From Aplectana chamaeleonis (taxonomy: Eukaryota > Nematoda > Chromadorea > Rhabditida > Cosmocercidae), in contig JAPDOI010001758.1 in NCBI GenBank assembly GCA_029168955.1, positions 62,001-126,000 of the forward strand: a DNA stretch of 64,000 nt, written 5' to 3'. Position 1 is the stretch's first letter, and every line of letters begins with the position of its first letter. A program made the translations under genes and the position numbers. This document shows, one piece after another, positions 56,122 to 64,000 of the stretch. The notes beneath the pieces are model-generated. The model was not told where the DNA came from. It was given only the letters and a program-made list of their open reading frames with translations, and made no database searches.

Positions 56122-57924
56122 TAAACTGCGAGCTGGTCGCACGCTACAGCTTTTACTGATATTGCGGGGATGGAAGGCGGCGGTTGGATATGCGGGGATG
56201 CGAGGTGCGGTAGTTGGAGCGGAGTCTGGTTGAGTGGTTCCAAATCACAAGGAGAGTTTATCAACGTTTGCTGGGAAGCAAAGAATGGGGAAGCTCCTGA
56301 CGCGCTACCCCTTCGCCGTTGAACAGCGCTAGGGAGGCTCGTCGGCGGGCGTGTGGCGAGCTCATGATAAGCAAGAGCTCGCCACCTGCGACATTTAGGC
56401 TTGTCGGCCGCGAAAGGCCGTCGCTCACTGGCTGGCGATGTGGCGAGAACCAACTTCTGTGAAAGTGTAATGAAATCATGAATATACCCTCTATGTGAAG
56501 CCAACATCGACTTATCCGGGACCGTCACACATTATTACAATAGCAAACGACTGAACCAGTTTAACACTGCTATCGCTGATTGCCGACATTGCAGATTTAT
56601 TGGGGAAACATTTACGAAGGGGCGCTTGTCTGCTTTTCTTACTGAAATTACAGGTTGGGTATTTGTTTTAAGTATACATCAGGAGGAACTACGGAAACTG
56701 GTCACATCTACTTTAAGATAGCGCCACTAAACTCATTAAACTTCACTCCTTCTATCAGGCTCCGCCCCTTGATGAGAAACCCACGTCAGCTAATCACCTG
56801 ATTATCACAAGAAATAATCATATTTAGCAGAATCTGCCAAATCTCCGTTCATTCACTTACGTATGCAAACGTGCACACTAGGTTAGCAAAATACATATAG
56901 TACGATTGTGAACCTATTTTTTCCTCTTGTTGATCAAAAATGACCAAGTGACAAAGCAAATTTCTGATATGCCGAAAACCACGGATAACGGATGCACTCG
57001 AATTCCCTTTGAATGTTGTGCCGGCAAAAGCACTAAAATTTCGGCAAACGACAGACGGCAAAAAGTACCAAAAGGGCCGGCAAACGACAAGCGGTAAACG
57101 TCAATTGCCGCACATCCCTGAGCAGAGTCGAAAATTTGCAAGCGGAGGAGCTTGCACTGATTCTCCACAATGCGTGACGAGATAATTTCCAAGCTCCTCA
57201 TTATTGCATATCGTTGCCATACAATTTGCCCTAACAGTAAGAGAAGAAGGAGACCATTTCAGCTATCCCGAAAAAATTGTATAAATCGGTGTGTAGATCG
57301 AGCAAAAGAATTTAATCAAGAGCAGTAGGGGTACGCGTTCTTAAATTTTCCTTAATTAGCTAATCCTTCATTTAAAAACTGAGAGCATCGCATCGGAACA
57401 GTAAAGGGACACGCTAAACAGGATGCTCATCAAGAGGAAGAAAGTGTTTGTAGCCAAAACCGCGAACGAACGGAAATGATAGCAAGAACGCTGAGTGAGT
57501 TTATTCTAACCGAGGATGCGCCACAGCGGCTTTTCCCTTCTCCATTCCCTCATAACTGAATTTGTATTCGACAGAAAGCGCCTGCTATGGACTACTACAT
57601 ATGTACATGTATCCTGTCAGTTCAACGGCAGGATGTGCAATAGGAAACGGTTATTGCGCTATACTCATAACAAGGTACATAGGTCTGGTCATCACAAAAG
57701 TAAAATTATATGAAAAGTCGGAGAGAAAACGCGCAGGAGCAAGTTGGGAAGTGAGGAATGTCCGACTGCCCCCGACTTACGAAATCTATTTATATTTAAA
57801 TTTATTTTGCCCTCTGGGTGCATCATGAACAATGAAAAAACAAACATGCAACGAACTTGGGCACTCGAAGAATAACCGAAAAAAGAGCGAAAACGTAAAA
57901 GAGAACAGCTTTTGTATGAAAACG
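56122..57924. other. Long intergenic stretch, no supported gene
   Basis: The minus-strand frame at 56121-56528 (135 codons, Ser/Pro/Ala-rich) overlaps GC-richer sequence and has no motif. Nothing else recognised. Confidence 0.35.
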
Positions 57925-58537
57925 AGGAATGGCCTCATTGGAATCGTTCCCGCTAGAAACAACTTAACGTCAGCGTGGATCCGGAAGAGACTTCGCGTTC
58001 ACTGTTGAAGGTTGGCGCAAACTCGGTGCCGTATGCTATAACATAGGTGGACCGAGTTTGCGCCAACCATCAACAGTGAGCGCGAAGTCTCTTCCGGATC
58101 CACACCGACGTTACCATTTTCAGCCCAATTTCATCAACGAACCCGGTGAACCACACCTGTAAACTTCGGCTCGCCAAAAACGTAGAATCATGAGGTTGCA
58201 AGAGGTTAAGGATGAGGATCTGCCTCCGGTTCTCACAAGTCAACTCCCACTTTCTCATAGAATGTTAAAACGACAGTCAGACAACATGAAAACAGATACG
58301 GCACAAACTGCACGAGCAGATCAACTTCGAAAATGAAAGTGACGAGGTCTCCAAAAGCAGAAAAACTTCAAAAACGATATTGACGCGAAAAGTGATTTCA
58401 CAGTGAGTTCAGACCGATTTTTCTTTACAAATGAAGGTTTTTCATAGACCCTTTCGACACTTACGTTCACTAGAGGAGCCAAGCAACACAGACGCTTGTA
58501 GAAATAATACACGGTTTTCTGCGCGTACGATGCCTCA
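57925..58537. repeat. Dispersed repeat family F, copy 2, with nested fold-back
   Basis: Collinear with 2245-2657 from CGAACCCGGTGAACCACACC to TTTTCTGCGCGTACGATGCC. Upstream, TCGTTCCCGCTAGAAA matches CTCGTTCCTGATCGCGCTGG before 2245, but here a 145-bp fold-back (57967-58111) intervenes. That extends the family unit leftward and marks the fold-back as an insertion. Confidence 0.7.
57967..58111. mobile_element. TA-flanked fold-back nested in repeat F
   Basis: The arms of about 60 bp are nearly perfect: GTGGATCCGGAAGAGACTTC...AGGTTGGCGCAAACTCGG against CCGAGTTTGCGCCAACC...GAAGTCTCTTCCGGATCCAC. TA at 57965-57966 and 58112-58113. The short loop TGCCGTATGCTATAACATAG is free of coding potential. Confidence 0.85.
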
Positions 58538-58765
58538 AAGACGGTTTTGTTCTTTGCTAAACGCCGAAATTAGTGCAACGTTTCTCAAATGTATGTGTAG
58601 CAACCTTGACCAGGGAATGGCTGCTACATACTATATTTTGAATTAGTTTGGCAATTAACGACCCCATCAAAGGGACGTCTTAAACATTTCTTTGTGGTAT
58701 ATTTATACGATGCTGCGATATATAAAAAAAGGATACGGAATATTAGCCGGGATGCCCAAGGATGT

Positions 58766-58830
<65 letters not shown>

Positions 58831-58976
58831 ATTGAGAGAGAGGCAAAAGGAGGGAAATAGTTGGCGAGAGAATATTCAATGAATGTTTGTTTTGCCACTC
58901 TTTATATTGCTCTATAGGTAGTTGCTGGATATTTCAAGAGCCTATTAATCATCTCAACAGCCAAATGAATGGACGT
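58538..58976. repeat. Spacer with (GA)n microsatellite
   Basis: An almost pure AG dinucleotide run of about 60 bp at 58769-58829, continuing imperfectly (GAGGAGAGAG, ATTGAGAGAGAG) to about 58843. No gene identified. Confidence 0.9.
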
Positions 58977-59423
58977 TAAAGGCAGGGTTCTCGATAAAAT
59001 CGGTTGTTGTGCTATACCCATGGAATCGTAGGTCTGGCCATCGCAAAAATGAAAATAAGTAAAAAATTGGAGAAAAAACGCTCAGGAGCAGGTTATGGCT
59101 TGGTGTTCTCCCGCGCCCAATTATCGAGATTTGATTAAAAGCCTGTTTTGTCAACTTTTATTTTCCTTCTAAAGTATTTTCTGAACATTTCTGGAGACTA
59201 CTGATAACTTTAACATCAAAATAAATGTCGTATAAGCAAGCGTAATGAAAATCGCGTTAATTAGGGGCCGGCCGACACCGGTAATTAGCCGGTATTCTTT
59301 GGTTTTGAGCGTTTTTCCGCGAATTCCTGGGTTTTTCACTTATTTTTACTTTTGTGATGGCAAAATCTACATTCTTATGAAGAGAGTTCAAAAGTTGTTC
59401 TTATCGCGGACTCTGCCTTTAAA
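58977..59423. mobile_element. MITE with AAGGCAGGG ends, family G
   Basis: The left end TTAAAGGCAGGGTTCTCGAT and the right end CTTATCGCGGACTCTGCCTTTAA are inverted. Inner landmarks are paired too: ATGGCTTGGTG, AGGTCTGGCCATCGCAAAAA and TTTTTACTTTTGTGATGGCA. Related unpaired sequence lies at 57680-57770 (AGGTCTGGTCATCACAAAAG) and at 59448-59597, which ends CATCGCGAACCCTGCCGTTAA. Confidence 0.72.
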
Positions 59424-59861
59424 ATTCCGATAACTGTGAGCGGCCGGACACCTCTTTCAGGAGAAATTATCCTCCTAATTTTTCCTTCGTCTTTTTCCTC
59501 CTACTCTCATAAATTTCCACTTCAGTGATGGCCAGATCTAACTTTTCATCAGGATAGAACAGTGATGGTTTTCATCGCGAACCCTGCCGTTAAATCCTGT
59601 ATGGCGGTTTACGAGGATGAGTAGAATTATGAGGTTGAACAGGTGCTACAATGGTTAAAGCAAACAAAGTATATTGTTTCTATTAGACTTGCAGAAAGTA
59701 CTAGCGGGACCGGAAAGTAATGTCATTTCTGCACATGTCGATACTTGATTGTCATCATCAGGTAATCATTTGGTTCAGAGGTAAGCAGAAGACATTGTGA
59801 GGTTATAGTGACTCCTTTGCTTATAGACAATTGATTTACGTTTTTTTTGTAATCTTGGATA

Positions 59862-60720
59862 AAATGGCCAGCCAAATATCAGAAGAGGTACACATCTGGC
59901 ATTGAATGCTCTTTGAGTCTCGCAAGGGAAATAATGCTACCGTTGCTACCAAAAGCATTTGCGATATTTATCCAAATGCACTGGACATTCGTAAATGCCA
60001 AAGGTGGTCTTCAGAGTTCAAATCGGGTAACTGTTCACCTTTCAGACTCGTATCGATCAGGAATACCCTCAACGTTAGACAACGACGGGTTAAAGGTACA
60101 GTTCAACCTCACAACCTTTTTTCGGTTTTTCTACCTGTCTTGAAAACGCTCTCACGCTGATTCTAATGATGTCTCTGAAATCGTACAAGACCCCCTAGGT
60201 ACGGAGTTACAGCTCTTCAAAAATTGAGCTACGGAAGCATGGTGGACGAGTTGTCCGAGGCTTGTAACTTTCGCCATTTGCAACTGATGTATGCGTGTGG
60301 ACCTGAATGGATAGAGAGGCTGAGAATGAAGGGATGAACGGGGCTATTGATCAGAAATCATGCTCACCTCGTCTATGTTGAGCTCGAGAGACCGTAAAAG
60401 GTGCGTGCCAGAGTGGCTTCTTGACGTGGGCTCCCCAGAGTGACTTTCTCTTATATCTGGCTTATCCGCAGGAGTTGAGAACTGACACTTGGCAGGTGTT
60501 ATATAGAGTGGGTCTACTTCACAACTATGAGTAAATCTCAGATTTCGTCCCTAAGGTTGGACAGTGCTTTCAACTGCGGAAGTGGAAGCGAATCCGTGAC
60601 ATACGGTCGAGGAATTGTGAAAAAGTCCTAACCATCCTTGGTCAAACATCCAAGAGCATTTAAAGCAGATTGAGAAAGTAGGCAGAGCAGTGCATAGTTA
60701 TGTGTTTGTGTTCAGCGTGA
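59862..60720 (+). pseudogene. Mariner transposase N-terminal relic
   Basis: From the ATG at 59862 it reads MASQISEEVHIWH, a TGA, then MLFESRKGNNATVATKSICD, DIRKCQRWSSEFKSGN and, after a one-base shift, SDSYRSGIPSTLDNDG. This is the paired-like helix-turn-helix region and the conserved linker. A TTAA-flanked MITE interrupts at 60093. Beyond it, TAEVEANP, HTVEEL and WSNIQEHLKQIEKVGRA resume the second helix-turn-helix, with two further stops. The sequence then jumps to the terminal repeat, so no catalytic Asp is present. It is of a different mariner lineage from the elements at 13 and 43 kb, judging by its terminal repeat and linker. Confidence 0.85.
60094..60569 (+). mobile_element. MITE family D, copy 2, in mariner 3
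   Basis: It begins AGGTACAGTTCAACCTCACA and ends CTAAGGTTGGACAGTGCTT. The flanks are TTAA (60090-60093) and TCAA (60570-60573). Removing it with one flank rejoins the mariner frame as GGG-TTA-ACT-GCG. The body matches 22499-23428 and shares with family A the stretch from ACGCTGATTC through GGTGGACGAGTTGTCCGAGG. Confidence 0.9.
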
Positions 60721-60774
60721 GAAAATGACATCACCTTCCGGTCCCCCTAATTATAGATGTGCCACTCGAACAGA

Positions 60775-61012
60775 TTCAAATCGATATATTTGAATAATTG
60801 ACATTCGAATACGTATCCATTATCGGAAATTCTAAAATCGCACCATTCGAAAACTCCTCAGAAATCGGAACTCAGAAGAGGTCTTTCGAATCTATTCAAA
60901 AATCGGACCTCAAAAAAGGGTCATTCGAATCTACTGGGTATTCGAAGCCTGCTATTCAAATGAGCATTCGAATAGTTATATTTCGGGTAGTTTCGAATAA
61001 ATCTGCTTTGTA
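60775..61012. repeat. TTCGAATC-rich irregular repeats
   Basis: CATTCGAATAC, CATTCGAAAAC, TTTCGAATCTATTCAAAAAT and CATTCGAATCTACTGGG recur with no fixed period. Similar vocabulary to the 41-bp arrays. Confidence 0.5.
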
Positions 61013-61029
61013 AGAGTTGCCCTGAACTC

Positions 61030-61314
61030 GTGGTGGATGAGCGATGGTTTCCAATCAGAAGCCCCGTTCTTCCGTTCATTCTCAACTTCTCTCTTAACTC
61101 AGGTCAGCTCGCACACATCGGCTGCAAAAAACGGGAGTTACAAGCCTCGGACAACTCGTCCACCATGCTTCCGTAGCTCAATTTTTGAAGAGCCGTAACT
61201 CCGTACCTAGGGGGTCTTGTACGATTTCAGAGACATCATTGAACATGGGACCGTTTTCAAGATGGGCGGAAAAACAGAAAAATGACTTTTATCGTGCATT
61301 TAACACTGCCTTTA
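61030..61314 (-). mobile_element. MITE, AAGGCAGTG family A, truncated copy
   Basis: Only about the right 285 bp of family A is present in reverse orientation (CTTCTCTCTTAACTCAGGTC, GGACAACTCGTCCACCATGC). It ends in ATCGTGCATTTAACACTGCC with a small insertion in the tip. The left end is missing. Confidence 0.75.
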
Positions 61315-61800
61315 AAGGCACAGTACACCCTCAGATATGAATTTTGAGATTTTCGTGTATTCGTGTAGAAGGCCCTCTTGTATAACACGTGCCCAATGCG
61401 AGATCTCAGTTTCTCCAAATAAGCGAGATATAAGCGACCACCAAGGGCCCGACACACTCCAGAAACCACCACAGACCCAGCCCCTTTCCCGAATTTTGAT
61501 CTCAATAGCGGCTAGATGGATTAATGGTTTTTAACCGAGTCGTCGTTCTTCACTCCCTTTGCGATCTATCTCATGATCCTGTTTTGCTCTCGTGCCGCGA
61601 CTGCGAATCAAGAGAAATACGGGCCTGAGACAACTTGTCCGTCAAATTTTTGCCCTCAAAATACAGGCAGTTTCAAGGAGCCATATCTCCGTTCGTAGGG
61701 GGCCTTGGACCATTTCAGGAATATTGCTGTGATCAGAGTGTGACCCTCTCCAAATAAGGATAAAACCTTTAAAAGTTATTTTCGGGGTGTCCTTTTCCTT
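61315..61800 (+). mobile_element. MITE family C, copy 3
   Basis: It starts TTTAAAGGCACAGTACACCC and runs through CAGATATGAATTTTGAGAT, TATAAGCGACCACCAAGGGC and TAGCGGCTAGATGGAT to TTTTCGGGGTGTCCTTTT. Opposite orientation to the copy at 35336. The right tip is degraded. Confidence 0.7.
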
Positions 61801-61993
61801 TGAGGTGCATGGTAGGGGGCCGTGTATTCCATTGTCAGGCATGACCACGTCAAAGGATTTCGAAATCACTTAAAGGCAGTGTTCACGATAATCTTCAATT
61901 TTGAGATTATTCGCTATATTGATTAAGTGGCCCCCGGGTAGAACTAAAATGACGTAGAAATTGAGAAAAACGCACCAGAAGTACACGAAATCC

Positions 61994-62552
61994 TTAAAGG
62001 CAGTGGTCGCGATCAAATATGCTTGTCGTCTTTTTCTCTCCAAATCCTTTCCTGGGTCTCGAGTAGTAGGACTCATAAAAAAAAATCGCGAAAAAACCAC
62101 TATTTAGGGCCGAATTTGAAACCTGAACTTTCTTGTCTTTTGATGGTGGACGAGCCCTCTCCACATCATCGGCATCGATGACCTCTTATATCAAGAACAT
62201 CAGCTAGCTTGAAATTGAATGTCAATCAATGAACCTTCGAATTTATGTACACATCTAGTCAAAAACATTGACTGAAGTGATGCTTTCATTATTCAACTGT
62301 TTTTATCCGTTAAATTTGCATTTATTTCGTCCTCTGAATGTCAATGATTTTTGACTGCTCGGCATGAGACTGCGATCTGCTTCGTCATCGCTGTGCACGT
62401 GTGCACGAACTAAGCTTCTTTGGGCCCTAGAAACTCTATTTGTAGCCCGTTTTTCACCGCGCTACCTTCATAATTTTTCAGCTGTTTTTGATCTAAGCTG
62501 ATTTTTGTAGTTTTTTTCGATAAAGTTTTTCATCGTGACCACTGCCTTTAAG
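61994..62552 (+). mobile_element. MITE family B, copy 3 (complete)
   Basis: The ends AAAGGCAGTGGTCGCGATCA and TTTCATCGTGACCACTGCCTTTAA are inverted. The body matches copies 1 and 2 (TTTTGATGGTGGACGAGCCC, TGTGCACGTGTGCACG). The segment CTCTCCACATCATCGGCATC is absent from copy 1. Before it, 61871-61993 carries a fragment AAAGGCAGTGTTCACGATAA...TAAGTGGCCCCCGGGTAG of another member. Confidence 0.82.
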
Positions 62553-62910
62553 TATCACCTCGCCTCTTAAGTATCACAGGAAGTGTTTGTTGTGACAATG
62601 AAATTTTTTGTGGACCCGTCCTTCACAATTCTCTACTCTATATTGCTCCGTTCTTTTTTAGGGCCCTAACTAATCCCGCTTTGCAAAAAATATTCTTCTA
62701 TTTTTGATTGAGCCGATTTTCCAAAGGTGACAACCACCATGACCATGTTCATTCAATCGGAGAACTAGTCCATGTTATAGAATAATATCGCTGAAATACG
62801 ACGTTCCAATGCGTTTCTCACCGTTTCTCCGTAAATTTGTTAACCCTTGGAGGCCCACGCATTGTTTTATGTGAATATCTCAGGAGCGAAAATCATCGTG
62901 AGCACTGCCT
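62553..62910. other. Spacer with a MITE right-end fragment
   Basis: No gene. Positions 62868-62910 read TCTCAGGAGCGAAAATCATC and GAGCACTGCCTTTAA, the right terminus of another superfamily member whose left end I did not find. Confidence 0.45.
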
Positions 62911-63398
62911 TTAAAGGCAGTGTTCACGATAAAAATCGTTTTTCTGCTTCTCCGCCTATCATGAAGACGGTCCCATGCTGATTCCAATGATGTTTTTGGA
63001 ATCGTTCAAGACCTTCTAGGAGTTATGGTCTCTCAAAAATTTGGCTCGGGAAACTTGTTGGTCGAGTTGTCCGAGGCTTGTAACTCCCGTTTTTTGCAGC
63101 CGATGTGTGCGAGCTGACCTTAGTACAGAGAGAAGTTAGGAATAAAGGGAAGAACGGGGCTATTGATCGGAAACCATCACTCATATCACAATCTTGAGCA
63201 TTCATTTGTTCACGTCGGTGGGCGTGGAAAGTGCATCTGGGGTGTGACGAGCTGACGAGTGTCCAACTTTGGGGCCGTAGGGAACCGTTCCGAGCTCATT
63301 TTTCTTAGTTTTTTCAACGTTAGGGTTGCACTAGGCCCCGCAGCTGTCGATATCTACCAAAAAATCAGACATGGTTTTTTTCGTGGACACTGCCTTTA
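62911..63398 (+). mobile_element. MITE, AAGGCAGTG family A, copy
   Basis: TTAAAGGCAGTGTTCACGAT at the left and TCGTGGACACTGCCTTTAA at the right, with TTAA at both edges. The body is closely collinear with the 7819 copy, through AGTGCATCTGGGGTGTGACG and AAAAAATCAGACATGGTTTT. Among the clearest full-length copies. Confidence 0.88.
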
Positions 63399-64000
63399 AC
63401 GCATCTCCGCGAGCAAAATGTGGTAAATTAACGTGGTTTTGGTGTGCGTCCTCACCCTCCTCAGTTTCTGGGTACGTCAGCGCTGCAACAAATGATTCTT
63501 TTGACCATTTCCACCTCATTCAATGTGTAATTGTGCCCAATGCATCCGTAACTGATAGTATTTTGACTAGGGAATTAGAGGAGCACGCTCAAATTCTAAG
63601 TTGTTCGAGATCCTCCAATAGTTTTTTCTATCATAAAATTCCTAACCCCTTAGAAGTGCCAAAATTGTAAAAAAAATCTTTTATAGACATACCGATTCCT
63701 GCAAGTTTCAAGATTAGAAAACCAAATGATACAAAGTTGTAGCGTAAACGCAGCCTTTTTTTAGACATATGAACCAGTTGAGAACTCGTGTAAATCTGTC
63801 CGCTAACCCTCGGATGGTGAACTGGTGGTAATAATTTGGACATGAAGTTGACCAATTCTGCAACTACTTTGTCCGGCCTTTTTCATTACTGAAAAATACT
63901 GAAAATGCCATTGAAAGCAATATTCAATAATAATTTCTATGTCGATATCATTAGCTGAAACGAAGTGTTGACTACCTGGCAGAGCTGAATTTGATGAGAT
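63399..64000. other. Spacer to window end
   Basis: Short frames on both strands without recognisable motifs. No repeats found. Confidence 0.35.

Larger units (their letters stand above)
59701..60750 (+). mobile_element. Mariner element 3 (internally deleted), split by a MITE
   Basis: The tips CTAGCGGGACCGGAAAGTAA and, in reverse complement, TTAGGGGGACCGGAAGGTGA are clear mariner-type inverted repeats that continue as TGTCATTT. The left tip follows TA. Without the MITE at 60094-60569 the element is about 570 bp, less than half the usual mariner length, because the whole catalytic half of the transposase is missing. Confidence 0.82.

Noticed and set aside
56121..56528. 135-codon minus-strand ORF as a host gene
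   Set aside because: Low-complexity Ser/Pro/Ala composition, no motif and no splice context.
1..64000. Spliced-leader or 5S RNA genes
   Set aside because: I looked for the nematode SL1 core GGTTTAATTACCC on both strands and did not see it. No 5S-like block was recognised.

Overview
The window looks like nuclear DNA of a nematode, most likely a strongylid (clade V) species such as a hookworm relative. The organism call is an inference. It rests on short introns (about 50-70 nt) with TTTTCAG/TTTTAG acceptors in the one well-preserved split gene, on the types of mariner, hAT and Tc-like elements, and on the density of small inverted-repeat elements. No bacterial operon structure is present, and I can firmly identify no host protein-coding gene. 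Nearly every open frame longer than 60 codons is either noise or a piece of a dead transposon.

Layout. 0-12 kb: a 41-bp TTCGAA-rich tandem array, a GC-rich mirror-image repeat array, several fold-back elements and two ~490-bp MITEs. 13-14.3 kb: a mariner whose transposase is broken by two frameshifts. 15.6-16.6 kb: degenerate GCTGGC-rich sequence. 22.2-23.4 kb: MITEs lying head to head, one carrying a nested hairpin element. 24.4 and 33.4 kb: two more ~41-42-bp TTCGAA arrays. 24.7-26.0 kb: a speculative set of exons. 30.0-32.9 kb: a multi-exon hAT transposase gene (BED finger to C-terminal dimerisation domain), lightly broken. 34.0-34.9 and 38.9-39.7 kb: two hAT-type non-autonomous elements, each with a perfect 8-bp target duplication. 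40-42.9 kb: MITEs inserted next to and inside each other. 43.0-45.0 kb: a second mariner, interrupted by an 818-bp TA-flanked element. 49.8-55.1 kb: a non-LTR reverse transcriptase relic split by a 274-bp inverted-repeat element and by a 4.18-kb Tc-like element. 59.7-60.75 kb: a third, internally deleted mariner, split by a TTAA-flanked MITE. 61-63.4 kb: a run of MITEs placed almost end to end.

How the parts relate. The window is mainly a record of nested transposition. In three places, conceptually removing an insert plus one copy of its target site rejoins an interrupted transposase or reverse-transcriptase frame: TA at 43961/44780, TA at 50597/54782 and TTAA-like at 60093/60570. These junctions fix element ends and target-site preference without any database. 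The most numerous family has ends reading TTAAAGGCAGTG...CACTGCCTTTAA. It occurs in at least a dozen copies with several unrelated bodies, and I see no autonomous partner for it here.
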